Notes under the pieces: model-generated
What the model saw: the letters and a program-made list of their open reading frames with translations, nothing else
The model's database searches: none
What the model was told of the DNA's origin: nothing
Assembly: GCA_964526665.1 (NCBI GenBank)
Contig: CAZGJL010000003.1
Span: 1-64,000, forward strand
From: M50B91 sp964526665
Lineage (GTDB): Bacteria > Patescibacteriota > Gracilibacteria > UBA4473
Direction: 5' to 3'
Length of the DNA: 64,000 nt
Translations under genes and position numbers: made by a program
In this document: piece by piece, positions 15,546 to 24,282 of the stretch
How the letters are laid out: every line of letters starts with the position of its first letter
Position numbering within the stretch: position 1 is the first letter of the stretch

Positions 15546-17264
15546 CTATTTGTCTCGTGAGACTTTTGTGGAACCTCCTCCAATCAGAGATTTGTCTGAT
15601 TCTCTTTGAATTTTGATCCATATACGAGTGTCATCTGCGGTGATTATTATGTCGTGTTTTTCAGGATCAAAAGGTTCATGTGGTGCCACTTCTTTCAAAT
15701 AGGCAATGGTTTGTTCAACAGCGCGATCTACTTCAGCGCTTGAAACGTTTGAAATGGAAATATATTTTTCTCCCCTCCGTAGCATATTTCCTCGAAGGCA
15801 AGAATTTATTTCTGATCGAATTGAACTTTTATATTCATCCAAAGGAAGGGCTTCGGCGGGTTTTATTGGTGTATGAGAGTTTTCTTGTGCCTCAGTTTTC
15901 TGAGGGGTTGTTTTAGGCGTATTAGAGGTACGAGGAATTGTTTTTGGGCCCCACCAGTCATTATCATTTTCTCGCCGTATTCGTACATAAATACGGTTTT
16001 CGTTTGCTGTTATCTGTAGAGAGTCACCCTGTAAAAAAGAAAAGTCGCTAGGGGAAAGGTCTTGAAGAAGATCTTCAGCAGCGAGAATTAGATTTTCTTT
16101 TTCTGTAGGAGAGAGCTTCTTAATGAATTTGTCCTCCTTTTCTTTATTATTGGTTAGAGTATTTTCTAGTTCCTGTTGTAATATCAATTTTCTTGTATTC
16201 TTAGGCTGTGTTTTTCGCTCTTTCTTTTGGTTCTGTTGGGCATCTATTTTAGCGTATTCGACAGCTGATTTAGGGTTTTTAAAAGTATGAACAGCCTCTT
16301 TTGTATATTTTTTAAGATTTGTTGCGTAATCGGGATTGTAGCTTTTCCATCTACCTCCATTATAAAAAGTAATCCAGTCCTCAGTCTTCTGATATTTTTG
16401 ATAAATGAATTCAGCAGTTTTTTCAGCGGAAGGTGCAATTGTTCCTTTATACCGTTCAAGATGCTTTTCAATGGCAAATGCCAAAAACATTTTACAAGAG
16501 TTTTTAGGATGGTTCATTTGTCCAGGGGTCATTCCTAGTTTACGTCGAGCCTCAGCCCCAGGTCCCTCAAGCATGATGTGAAAAATTGTATGAGAGAAAT
16601 CATTTCTTCCCGCCTCCCATCTATGAAAAACAAATTGTCCCAGAGGAGCTCCCCCAGATTCTTGTTTTGCTGTAGCCACCATGAGATACATGAGTTCTTT
16701 TTTCCCAATTTTGTCCACAAGAAGTTTTACTTCTTCAGAATAGACTTTGTCTCGTTCATTTGTGCCAGTGATCATTTCATCAATAGCCTGTGATGCGTAG
16801 TTTAAAAATTGTTCGGGTGTTAGTTTGCGTTGTGTGCTTTCAAGAGGTAATGGAATCCAACGATTAGGAGGAAGTTTGTCAGCAGGAATATTTATAGATT
16901 GATACTTACTTGTTCCTGGTTCGAGATAAGGAAATCGTCTTCCACCAGGAGCAGTTTTTTGGACTTCTGCACACAGTCCATCTCGAGAGTCACCTGGTTT
17001 TGTAAACATAAAGGTGAGGCCAATATCAAGCAAGTACTTTCGCTCATTGATAGTACGAATAGCTGATGCAGGAATTTCTCCGGCGGTATAATACTTATCG
17101 GTGCGCTCCCATGAATCCCAATAGGTTTCAGCTTGATTTGGAAAAGGATTTTCGTTGTCTTGAGTTTCACGGATTTCTTGTGCAAGATCATCAAATAGTT
17201 CCCCTGTTTCAGTAAAAATTTCAGAGGAATTTGGCGTAGTGCTTCCCAAATGTTCTAATGTCAT
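15546..17264 (-). CDS. lysozyme/lytic transglycosylase-like protein with duplicated C-terminal domain
   Basis: The 572-residue protein has a central region that resembles a lysozyme-fold transglycosylase: ATAKQESGGAPLGQFVFHRW (possible catalytic Glu in KQESGG), then FYNGGRWKSYNPDYATNL, like the AYNxGxxxY...YV motif of that fold. No signal peptide is visible, which is odd for such an enzyme. After a Lys/Gln-rich linker (about 375-420) two related modules of about 55 residues occur, with cores ITANENRIYVRIRRENDN and ITADDTRIWIKIQRESDK. The function is tentative. The ATG at 17264 lies 6 nt after a perfect TATAAT; a longer frame to 17366 is ignored for that reason. Confidence 0.55.
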   Translation of the reverse strand: MTLEHLGSTTPNSSEIFTETGELFDDLAQEIRETQDNENPFPNQAETYWDSWERTDKYYTAGEIPASAIRTINERKYLLDIGLTFMFTKPGDSRDGLCAEVQKTAPGGRRFPYLEPGTSKYQSINIPADKLPPNRWIPLPLESTQRKLTPEQFLNYASQAIDEMITGTNERDKVYSEEVKLLVDKIGKKELMYLMVATAKQESGGAPLGQFVFHRWEAGRNDFSHTIFHIMLEGPGAEARRKLGMTPGQMNHPKNSCKMFLAFAIEKHLERYKGTIAPSAEKTAEFIYQKYQKTEDWITFYNGGRWKSYNPDYATNLKKYTKEAVHTFKNPKSAVEYAKIDAQQNQKKERKTQPKNTRKLILQQELENTLTNNKEKEDKFIKKLSPTEKENLILAAEDLLQDLSPSDFSFLQGDSLQITANENRIYVRIRRENDNDWWGPKTIPRTSNTPKTTPQKTEAQENSHTPIKPAEALPLDEYKSSIRSEINSCLRGNMLRRGEKYISISNVSSAEVDRAVEQTIAYLKEVAPHEPFDPEKHDIIITADDTRIWIKIQRESDKSLIGGGSTKVSRDK

Positions 17265-17270
17265 CGTGTC

Positions 17271-17299
17271 ATTATACCGGAAAAACATTGATTTTTCAA
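17271..17299 (-). promoter_or_regulatory. consensus promoter of a leaderless gene
   Basis: On the minus strand TTGAAA (17299-17294), a 17-nt spacer and TATAAT (17276-17271) precede the ATG at 17264 by only 6 nt. The transcript should start at or next to the start codon. Confidence 0.75.
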
Positions 17300-17309
17300 C
17301 TAAGAAAAG

Positions 17310-17322
17310 TACTCTATGATTG
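17310..17322 (+). promoter_or_regulatory. -10 box of leaderless ribE
   Basis: TACTCT (17310-17315) is followed by 7 nt and ATG (17323). No FMN riboswitch is present in this short divergent region. Confidence 0.45.
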
Positions 17323-17904
17323 ATGTTTACAGGAATTGTAGAGGATGTCGGCACGATTAAATCCATTGAAGGAAATAAGTTTACTATTACTCATCGGTTT
17401 GGGGAGAAGTTTTCAGTGGGAGAATCTATCGCTTTATCCGGGATGTGTTCTACGGTTTTGACTGCTAATGAAGAGGAATTCACAGTAGAAATCATGCTGG
17501 AGTCGCGACGAAGGACAACATTTGGAACAGCTTTGGTTGGAGAAAAAGTAAACCTAGAACGATCCGCTCAAATCGGAGAAAGGAATTCAGGACATTTTGT
17601 TACCGGACATATAGATGAGGTCGGAAAGATTTCTTCCATTACACGAGATGGTGATGCATGGAAATTTCGAATTTCTTTTTCAAAACAAAATGCAGAACTC
17701 GTCGTAGGAAAAGGCTCGATCGGAATTGACGGATGTTCTATGACAGTAGCAGCGTGTGGAGATGATTGGCTGGAAGTGTGTGTTATTTCTCATACTTTTC
17801 GTGAGACATTATTTGGTGTGAAAAAAGAGAGGGATGGTGTGAATTTGGAATTTGATATTCTTGGGAAATACATACTCCGCAAAAAGGAGGTAGAGGGAAG
17901 TTAA
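17323..17904 (+). CDS. ribE: riboflavin synthase alpha chain
   Basis: The enzyme dismutates two 6,7-dimethyl-8-ribityllumazine molecules into riboflavin and the pyrimidine precursor. The 193 residues contain two lumazine-binding barrels: MFTGIVEDVGTIKSIEG with LESRRRTTFG, and SGHFVTGHIDEVGKI with IGIDGCSMTV. The characteristic GVCLTV of repeat 1 appears as GMCSTV. It is followed after 31 nt by ribD, so the window holds two riboflavin genes; ribA/B and ribH are not here. The ATG at 17323 is preferred to the TTG just before it. Confidence 0.92.
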   Translation: MFTGIVEDVGTIKSIEGNKFTITHRFGEKFSVGESIALSGMCSTVLTANEEEFTVEIMLESRRRTTFGTALVGEKVNLERSAQIGERNSGHFVTGHIDEVGKISSITRDGDAWKFRISFSKQNAELVVGKGSIGIDGCSMTVAACGDDWLEVCVISHTFRETLFGVKKERDGVNLEFDILGKYILRKKEVEGS

Positions 17905-17907
17905 ATT

Positions 17908-17941
17908 TTCAATCTACAAACTACAAACTTCAAATATGGAA
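17908..17941. repeat. dispersed ACTACAAACTTCAAATATGGAA repeat, supplies ribD start
   Basis: The repeat word CTACAAACTACAAACTTCAA is followed by ATATGGAAT, the same junction as in the copy at 5920-5936 and nearly as at 39986-39994. Here the ATG of ATATGG is the ribD start codon. Confidence 0.7.
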
Positions 17942-18943
17942 TTTCTTGATTTGGCAGCACGATTGGCGAGTGAGGTGGATTGGCGTGATGTATATCCAAA
18001 TCCGCGAGTGGGCTGTGTGATTGTACAGAATGGGAAAGTCGTATCTACGGGAGTGCATGAAAAATGTGGTGGAGCACATGCGGAGGTGAAGGCGTTAGAG
18101 AACTTGAAACTACAAACTACAAACTACAAACTACAAACTTCAAATAATGAAGAGGCGAGTGAGGGAGGATTCAAATCTGAACTTGAGGTGTATATAACTC
18201 TTGAGCCGTGTGACGATTTCCCCGGGAAAAAAACCGGGAGTTGTACAGAACAACTTCTGAAATTAAGCCCTGAGAAAGTTGTGATTGGGGCGATAGATAA
18301 ACGATTTGGTGGAAAAAATGTTGAAAAACTTCGTGCGGCAGGAATTGACGTTGAGGTAGTGAATCATGAGCAGAGTGCTGATTTGTCGCGAATGAAACCA
18401 CATGTGATTTTGAAAATGGCGCAAACGTTAGATGGGAAGATTAGTAAGGGGGGAAAGAAAGATATTATTTCTTCTCAGAAATCACGAAAAAAAGTTCATC
18501 AACTTCGTTCGGAGGTAGATGGAATTTTGACCACTACTTCAACAATTTCACGAGATGATCCATTCTTAGACTGTCGACTAGCGAATAAAAAATGTGTTCC
18601 GGGATTGCTTGTGTTTGGGGAGGCTGAGGCAGATAAGGATAAAAAAATATTCCAATTTCCGGAACGAAAGGTTGCTTATTTTTCGGGTGAAGATTTGGAT
18701 CGGGATATGCGCGAAATTTCTGAGATGGGAGTAAAAACGGTTTTAACTGAATGTGGAGCAACAATGGCAACGTCACTTTTGCGTGAAAATTTAGTAGATG
18801 CTATTTGGATGTTTGTAGCGCCACGAATTTTTGGAAAAGGAGTAGGTGTCTTTGCGAGGGAAGTAGATTTGTCGGATTTTGGAATACAGGAAATAGAACA
18901 AATAGGAGGAGATGTGTTGATAAAGTTTGTAAAAAAGAGTTGA
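17936..18943 (+). CDS. ribD: bifunctional riboflavin deaminase/reductase
   Basis: RibD deaminates the diaminopyrimidine intermediate and then reduces its ribosyl side chain. The 335 residues have an N-terminal cytidine-deaminase-like zinc domain (PNPRVGCVIV, CGGAHAEVKALE with the H-A-E ligand, then LEPCDDFPGKKTGSC with the Cys ligands) and a C-terminal reductase domain (VILKMAQTLDGKIS, LTECGATMATSLL). Between the two zinc motifs a stretch of about 17 residues (LKLQTTNYKLQTSNNEE) is encoded by the same ACTACAAACTTCAAA repeat that lies between genes elsewhere (18107-18147). It keeps the frame and probably forms a surface loop. Confidence 0.92.
   Translation: MEFLDLAARLASEVDWRDVYPNPRVGCVIVQNGKVVSTGVHEKCGGAHAEVKALENLKLQTTNYKLQTSNNEEASEGGFKSELEVYITLEPCDDFPGKKTGSCTEQLLKLSPEKVVIGAIDKRFGGKNVEKLRAAGIDVEVVNHEQSADLSRMKPHVILKMAQTLDGKISKGGKKDIISSQKSRKKVHQLRSEVDGILTTTSTISRDDPFLDCRLANKKCVPGLLVFGEAEADKDKKIFQFPERKVAYFSGEDLDRDMREISEMGVKTVLTECGATMATSLLRENLVDAIWMFVAPRIFGKGVGVFAREVDLSDFGIQEIEQIGGDVLIKFVKKS
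18107..18147. repeat. dispersed repeat embedded in ribD
   Basis: Four tandem ACTACAA-type units and one ACTTCAAATA end lie inside the ribD reading frame. The same sequence is intergenic at six other places in the window. Confidence 0.75.
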
Positions 18944-19005
18944 TTACTTGCTTTTTCTGCTCCCTCTTGAGTACAATTGCGTGGATTTTATAAACATTAA
19001 AAAAA

Positions 19006-19290
19006 ATGGACAAAATTAAAGCCAAATTACATTCGTTGTCAAAAGACCGTCGTTACATGATTTTTGTTGGAGTAGCGATTATTCTTATTGGTTTGATCGG
19101 ACTTGCTTCCTCAGGTTTTGCAGTTTTTTTAGGTTTTCTCGTTGGAGCATTTTGTTTATTGGTGGGATATTATGGTTCAGATGTGAAAAAAGGAATGGAA
19201 GAATTCAAACACGATGTGATGGAAGCTAAGGATGGGGCAGCAGCGGCAGAAAAAGATCCTGCTGAAAAAACACCTGAGGCGAAGAAATAG
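19006..19290 (+). CDS. small two-helix membrane protein
   Basis: The 94-residue protein has a basic N-terminus (MDKIKAKLHSLSKDRRY), two membrane helices (about 18-36 and 39-55) separated by a short turn, and a charged Ala/Glu/Lys-rich tail. The family is not recognised. It stands alone between ribD and guaA and ends before a strong terminator at 19315-19339. Confidence 0.65.
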   Translation: MDKIKAKLHSLSKDRRYMIFVGVAIILIGLIGLASSGFAVFLGFLVGAFCLLVGYYGSDVKKGMEEFKHDVMEAKDGAAAAEKDPAEKTPEAKK

Positions 19291-19314
19291 AAGGTTAAAA
19301 TTTTGAATAATTTA

Positions 19315-19339
19315 GGAGACTCGTCGGAGTCTCTTTTTT
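19315..19339 (+). terminator. intrinsic terminator
   Basis: GAGACTC (19316-19322), loop GTCG and GAGTCTC (19327-19333) form a perfect stem followed by TTTTTT. Confidence 0.85.
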
Positions 19340-19340
19340 G

Positions 19341-19375
19341 TTGCTCAAAATTGGGAAATCACTACACTACGGGCG
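19341..19375 (+). promoter_or_regulatory. leaderless promoter of guaA
   Basis: TTGCTC (19341-19346), a 16-nt spacer and TACACT (19363-19368) are followed by 7 nt and the ATG at 19376. Confidence 0.55.
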
Positions 19376-21193
19376 ATGAAACACGAAAAGATTATCATTC
19401 TTGATTTCGGAGGGCAGTATGCTCATCTGATTGCGAGTCGTATTCGACGACTTGGAGTTTTGGCAGAGATTATGTTGCCGAGGGAAACAAAAGCAACAGA
19501 TTTATCAGACGAATCGATCAAAGGAATAATTTTATCGGGAGGACCTCAGTCAGTTTTTGCCGAAGACTCTCCACAGACGGATAATGCGATTTTTGATCTA
19601 GGACTTCCAGTTTTGGGACTGTGTTACGGACATCAGTATTTTGCACACGCATTGGGAGGAAAAGTTGTTCCAGGAACTACAGGAGAATTTGGACGATCGG
19701 AATTTACTCAAAATGAGAAGTGCTCGATTTTCAAAGGAGTTCTGTCAGAGTCTATCGTATGGATGAATCATGTGGACGCAGTGGAGACATTTGCTCCCGG
19801 ATTTGAAATTTGTGGAACGACTCCTCACTGCGGGACGGCGGCAGCATGGGATAAGGATCGGAATTTTTTCTCATTACAATTTCATATTGAGGTGACGCAC
19901 ACGGAATTTGGAGAAACTGTTTTCAATAATTTCTTGGATATTTGCGGATGTGTACGAGATTGGAGCGTGGAAAAATTTTATCAAGAACAAGAATTGAAAT
20001 TGAAAGAAACAGTGGGAGACAGAAATGTATTCCTTTTTGTTTCTGGAGGAGTGGATAGTACGGTGACATTTGCATTACTTACCAAAGTTCTTGGCCCAGA
20101 TCGAGTACGCGGATTATTTGTAGATACGGGGCTTTTGCGTGCGGGAGAAGTGGAGCAAGTAGAGAAATCGATTCGGGCTATTGGAGCCGATTTGACGACG
20201 TTGAGAGAGGGAAAATATTTCCTTGGAAAACTTGCAGGACAGACCGATCCTGAAGAAAAACGAACCACGATTGGTCATGCGTTTCTCGATGTACAGCAGA
20301 AATTCTTTGCAGAAAACAAACTGGGAGATGAATGGCTTTTGGCACAAGGAACGATTTACCCAGACACCATTGAGTCGGGAGGAACCAAGAATGCAGACAA
20401 AATTAAAACGCATCACAACCGTGCGCCAGAGGTGCAAAAGTTAATTGATGCAGGGAAAGTGATTGAGCCAGTGGCGGATTTGTACAAAGACGAAGTTCGG
20501 GCGTTGGGAGAACTTTTGGGGCTTCCACATGAACTTGTATGGCGTCATCCATTTCCTGGTCCGGGACTCGGAGTGCGAATTTTGTGCTCTGGAGAAGAAA
20601 TTCATGAAACACTGGTGGATGAAGTAGATTCATTTACTTTGCAGCCAAAGAAAAGACCATTTGTGAAACTCCCCATCAAATCAGTGGGAGTACAGGGCGA
20701 TTTTCGTACGTATCGTCATCCAGCGGTTTTGACTTTTATTCCTGGAGAAAGGACGATTGAGAACTTAGAAAAATTTTCTACCAAATTGATCAATCATTAC
20801 GACGAAATTAATCGTTGTACGTTAGTGCTTGGCAAAAACTATGAAGGAAATATTTCTCAAGTGTCTGTGAAAAAATGTGACATGTCCCAAGATCGAGTAG
20901 AGACGTTACAACGTGCGGACGCGATTGTGACAAAGTTGCTTGCGGATATGGATGTGTACTCTGATGTATGGCAGTTCCCAGTAGTGTTGTTGCCCGTTTC
21001 TTTTAATAAAACAGGAACCGAGACTGTTGTGCTTCGTCCAGTAGATTCGATTGATGCTATGTCTGCATCTGTAGGGAATTTACCATGGGAATTCTTTGAT
21101 CGTGCAGCAAAAGAAATTTTGGAAGATACTAATATTTCGGCAGTTCTCTTGGATTGTACGAGTAAGCCGCCAGGAACGATTGAATGGGAATAG
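19376..21193 (+). CDS. guaA: GMP synthase (glutamine-hydrolysing)
   Basis: GuaA aminates XMP to GMP with glutamine and ATP. The 605 residues comprise a class I amidotransferase (LGLCYGHQYFAHALGG with the catalytic Cys, FHIEVTHTEFG with the His-x-Glu), an ATP pyrophosphatase domain (LFVSGGVDSTV P-loop; HHNRAPEVQKLIDAG), and the dimerisation domain ending CTSKPPGTIEWE. The usual bacterial length is about 515-525. The extra roughly 85 residues lie after PGPGLGVRILCSGEEI, between the synthetase and C-terminal parts. It is a single gene with its own promoter, between two strong sequence boundaries. Confidence 0.95.
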   Translation: MKHEKIIILDFGGQYAHLIASRIRRLGVLAEIMLPRETKATDLSDESIKGIILSGGPQSVFAEDSPQTDNAIFDLGLPVLGLCYGHQYFAHALGGKVVPGTTGEFGRSEFTQNEKCSIFKGVLSESIVWMNHVDAVETFAPGFEICGTTPHCGTAAAWDKDRNFFSLQFHIEVTHTEFGETVFNNFLDICGCVRDWSVEKFYQEQELKLKETVGDRNVFLFVSGGVDSTVTFALLTKVLGPDRVRGLFVDTGLLRAGEVEQVEKSIRAIGADLTTLREGKYFLGKLAGQTDPEEKRTTIGHAFLDVQQKFFAENKLGDEWLLAQGTIYPDTIESGGTKNADKIKTHHNRAPEVQKLIDAGKVIEPVADLYKDEVRALGELLGLPHELVWRHPFPGPGLGVRILCSGEEIHETLVDEVDSFTLQPKKRPFVKLPIKSVGVQGDFRTYRHPAVLTFIPGERTIENLEKFSTKLINHYDEINRCTLVLGKNYEGNISQVSVKKCDMSQDRVETLQRADAIVTKLLADMDVYSDVWQFPVVLLPVSFNKTGTETVVLRPVDSIDAMSASVGNLPWEFFDRAAKEILEDTNISAVLLDCTSKPPGTIEWE

Positions 21194-21263
21194 TCGCGGA
21201 TAGGAACTTTTCTCAGGGATATAAAGGGGATTGACTTTTTTGTAAAAAAGTTTCATATGTTCT

Positions 21264-21857
21264 ATGATGAAACAAGGAAACGAATTTCTTTCAGCTGATA
21301 CCTCTCCTCAAGAGGAGGTGAATAGTTTGGTACAAAAATGTTTGAACCAGGATTCCAAGGCTCAAGAGGATTTATATAATCGCTTTGCTCCTAAAATGTA
21401 TGGTATATGTTTGCGTTATTCTGAGAGCATAAAAGAGGCGGAAAAAGTATTAGAAAAAGCTTTTGTGAAAGTTTTTAAAAATTTAAAAAACTTTGATACA
21501 GCAGAATCCTTGGAATCATGGATTAAAAATATCTGCGTTGAAACGTATATATCTACAAAGAGACAAAAATTAAATAAGCTTCCTTTGGGGAAAGGCCAAG
21601 ATAGGGATTTGAGCGGGCTTGATGAAGAAGTTAATAAATTATCACAGGAAGTATTGTTGAAATGTATTCAAAGTCTTCCGCTTGATTTGAGGGTAGTATG
21701 GAATCTTTCAGAGCAAGAAGGATATCAAGAAAAAGAGATTGCTACGTTAATTCGGTGTTCCGACAATATTCCAAAAATTCGAAAGGAACAGGCACAAGGG
21801 GCATTTAATACAAAAATATGGGAAGTATTACATCAAAAAGGAGTCTTCTCAGAATAA
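21264..21857 (+). CDS. ECF-type sigma-70 family factor
   Basis: The 197-residue protein has a region 2-like part (CLNQDSKAQEDLYNRFAPKM, then YGICLRYSESIKEAEKVLEK) and a region 4-like part (SLPLDLRVVWNLSEQEGYQE, then KEIATLIRCSDNIPKIRKEQ), with a Lys/Gly/Asp-rich linker. This matches ECF sigma factors or the related RpoE-like proteins, although the region 4 recognition helix is degenerate. TTGACT lies at the -35 position in front. The lipoprotein 51 nt downstream is probably in the same operon; no classical anti-sigma factor is adjacent. Confidence 0.7.
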   Translation: MMKQGNEFLSADTSPQEEVNSLVQKCLNQDSKAQEDLYNRFAPKMYGICLRYSESIKEAEKVLEKAFVKVFKNLKNFDTAESLESWIKNICVETYISTKRQKLNKLPLGKGQDRDLSGLDEEVNKLSQEVLLKCIQSLPLDLRVVWNLSEQEGYQEKEIATLIRCSDNIPKIRKEQAQGAFNTKIWEVLHQKGVFSE

Positions 21858-21908
21858 TTGGGATTTTTTTATTTCGTAAGTATGATGTGGGCGACTTGTT
21901 TTTAACAG

Positions 21909-22499
21909 ATGAAAAAAATTCTTTTGGCAACGGTTTCAGTACTCTTGATTGCAGGATGTGGAACAACTTCTACTTCTTCAATTGCAGACAAACCTCTGGA
22001 GACAGGGAATGAGACTCAAGTAGGTTCTTCACTTTCGGATAAACCTATGGAGGCGGGAAATGATGGACGAATTCAACAGTATTTAGAAGAAAATATCATT
22101 GATTCAAAAAATGCTATCTGTAATTTTGATATGTTAAATCAGCCAAATGGAAATGTGGTTGAAGTATGGGCCTTGTGTGAAGAATTTATGTTTACAGAGG
22201 GAAGAACAATGAATAAGGGAAGGACAATGAGTTTGCCGGTAAAAGTTACCTTTGCAAATCCTACACTGTATGTGATTCCTGGTGATGGAGAAGAATATCT
22301 TCCGTCTCTCCAAGAAAATTTTTCGAAAATTTCAATTGAGAAAATTTTGGCAGAGAATGTATACGATGTATCAGAACTCGAAACAAAGAATATGGATCGT
22401 GCAAAAAAATGGTTGATTCCTGTCGTAGAGGAAATAGAGGTAGAAGTAGAAATGGAAGTTGAAAAAGAAGCAGCGGAAATAGAGATAGAGGAAGAATAA
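21909..22499 (+). CDS. putative lipoprotein with acidic C-terminal tail
   Basis: The 196 residues start MKKILLATVSVLLIAGCGTT, a typical lipoprotein signal with lipobox LIAGC (Cys 17). The N-terminal mature part has a short repeat (DKPLETGNETQVG / DKPMEAGNDGRIQ), and two further Cys (CNFDML, ALCEEF) may pair. The C-terminal 25 residues alternate Glu and Val/Ile (EEIEVEVEMEVEKEAA). No function is recognised. It follows the ECF sigma gene and ends at a bidirectional terminator. Confidence 0.7.
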   Translation: MKKILLATVSVLLIAGCGTTSTSSIADKPLETGNETQVGSSLSDKPMEAGNDGRIQQYLEENIIDSKNAICNFDMLNQPNGNVVEVWALCEEFMFTEGRTMNKGRTMSLPVKVTFANPTLYVIPGDGEEYLPSLQENFSKISIEKILAENVYDVSELETKNMDRAKKWLIPVVEEIEVEVEMEVEKEAAEIEIEEE

Positions 22500-22518
22500 T
22501 AGTGAATATATTTTAAAT

Positions 22519-22546
22519 AAAAGACGTGGTCATCCACGTCTTTTTA
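22519..22546. terminator. bidirectional intrinsic terminator
   Basis: AAAGACGTGG-TCAT-CCACGTCTTT with flanking A and T runs lies between the convergent lipoprotein and hydrogenase genes. Confidence 0.85.
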
Positions 22547-22563
22547 TTTATAAAAAGTTAGTA

Positions 22564-24282
22564 TTAGTGTGTTGTTTTCCTATCAAAGAATCGGGTTTCA
22601 AGTAATGATTTTTTCACTGTTGGTTTTTGTGTATCGCACCATGAAAGATATTTGGCAACTTGAGTGTTTTCGTGTGCACAGCGTATAGATTTATGATCAT
22701 CGATCGTGTAAAGATTTTTTCTTCGTTTATCTACTTGTGTAATAAAGTCATAACTCGGTTGTCCACCTCCTCCAACACATCCTCCTGGGCAGGCCATTAC
22801 TTCTATGTAGTGAAAGGCATCGGGATCTTTTTTGAGTATGGATAGTACTTGAGGAATATTCTGCACGGTTGCTACTACTCCCACTTTAAGGGTTCTATCA
22901 CCAATCTTTATTTCAGCGGATTTAATTCCCTCCATTCCTCGAACTTCTGTGAGCTCCAGTTTTGGTAAATTTTTACCAGTCAAAAACCACGCAGCACTTC
23001 GGAGAGCCGATTCCATAACTCCTCCCGAGGATCCATAAATAGCACCAGCACCAGAATATTCAGCGAGTTCGTCTGGGTTTTCTTCTTTCAGGTCATCCCA
23101 TTCTACGTTGCGGTCACGGAGCATGGTAATGAACTCGCGAGTTGTTAGAGCTTCATCTACGGGATAGTGTTTCCCATCATTTACCATTAATTCTTTGCGT
23201 CGAATTTCATATTTTTTTGCAGTACAAGGAAGAACAGAAACAACAAAAATATCATCGGGATTTATATTTTCTTGTTGTGCCCACCAAGTTTTATAAGCAC
23301 CTCCAGAGTGAATATGTGGAGAACGAGCACTGGTAAGGTTTGGAACGAGTTGTGGTTGAAAGTGTTCTACATATCGAACCCATGATGGGCAACAGGAAGT
23401 AAACATAGGAAGATTTTCTTTTTTTTCTAGTCGTTCACCGAGTTCTTTGGCCTCAACCATAGTTGTAATATCTGCTCCAAAATTCACATCAAATATTTTA
23501 TCAAATCCAATACAACGAAGAGCTGCATACATTTTCCCGGTCCATGTTTTGTCATATTCCTTATTCCATCCTTCACCCAGAGTTCCTCGGATAGCAGGAG
23601 CGGGTTGAACGATAACAATTTTTTTTGGGTTTTTGAGTGCGGCTTCAACAGCAGCAATAGAATTGTGTGTTCGTATAGCGCCAGTGGGACAAACAATAGT
23701 ACATTTCCCACAAAAAGTGCATGCCATTTTCCCTCCATGATTTCCAATAGTGACATCTTTCCCAATACCTTTTTCAAAGAGGTATGCAACGCTGCATTTA
23801 CGACAGGCTTCGATACATTTATTACAGTTGATACAGCTTGATGGATCGAATTCAATAACTGATTCTCCATCAAATCTTTCAATAAGGCCCTTGTTTTCCC
23901 GTGGTGCGTATTTTTTCAAATCAAGTCCAAGAGATTCACATTGATATGCAATTTTACACCATCGCCCTTCATTACAGTCGTGACATTGGTCTTGGTGTCC
24001 GGCAAAGAGAAGTTCTAAATTTATTTTTCGTGCTTTTTCTATTTTTTCAGTGTCGCTTCGAAGCTTCATTCCTTCTTTTGGGACAAGAGCACAACTCGTA
24101 TGTATTCGTCCGGTTTCTTCATCTTCAACTATGCATGTGCGACAGGATTCAGTTGGTTTTAATTCTGTACCAAAACAAACGTGGGGAATTTTCATTCCAG
24201 CCTTCAATGCAGCATGCAATACGCTTTCTTCAGGTTTTGCAGAAATTTTTTTGCCGTTTAGCGAGAAAGATATATTTTTCAT
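22564..24282 (-). CDS. hydA: [FeFe] hydrogenase catalytic subunit
   Basis: The enzyme reversibly reduces protons to H2. The 572 residues show, in order, a ferredoxin-like [2Fe-2S] domain (CFGTELKPTESCRTC), a His-Cys [4Fe-4S] motif (GHQDQCHDCNEGRWC), two [4Fe-4S] sites (CINCNKCIEACRKC and CTFCGKCTIVC), and the H-cluster domain. The H-cluster motifs are L1 FTSCCPSW, L2 VLPCTAKKYE (Leu in place of the usual Met) and L3 EVMACPGGCVGGGGQP. All H-cluster cysteines are present. The start overlaps the stop of the NuoF-like gene by 4 nt, so this is probably the catalytic subunit of an NAD(P)-linked HydAB-type complex. The maturases HydE, HydF and HydG are not in the window. Confidence 0.95.
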   Translation of the reverse strand: MKNISFSLNGKKISAKPEESVLHAALKAGMKIPHVCFGTELKPTESCRTCIVEDEETGRIHTSCALVPKEGMKLRSDTEKIEKARKINLELLFAGHQDQCHDCNEGRWCKIAYQCESLGLDLKKYAPRENKGLIERFDGESVIEFDPSSCINCNKCIEACRKCSVAYLFEKGIGKDVTIGNHGGKMACTFCGKCTIVCPTGAIRTHNSIAAVEAALKNPKKIVIVQPAPAIRGTLGEGWNKEYDKTWTGKMYAALRCIGFDKIFDVNFGADITTMVEAKELGERLEKKENLPMFTSCCPSWVRYVEHFQPQLVPNLTSARSPHIHSGGAYKTWWAQQENINPDDIFVVSVLPCTAKKYEIRRKELMVNDGKHYPVDEALTTREFITMLRDRNVEWDDLKEENPDELAEYSGAGAIYGSSGGVMESALRSAAWFLTGKNLPKLELTEVRGMEGIKSAEIKIGDRTLKVGVVATVQNIPQVLSILKKDPDAFHYIEVMACPGGCVGGGGQPSYDFITQVDKRRKNLYTIDDHKSIRCAHENTQVAKYLSWCDTQKPTVKKSLLETRFFDRKTTH

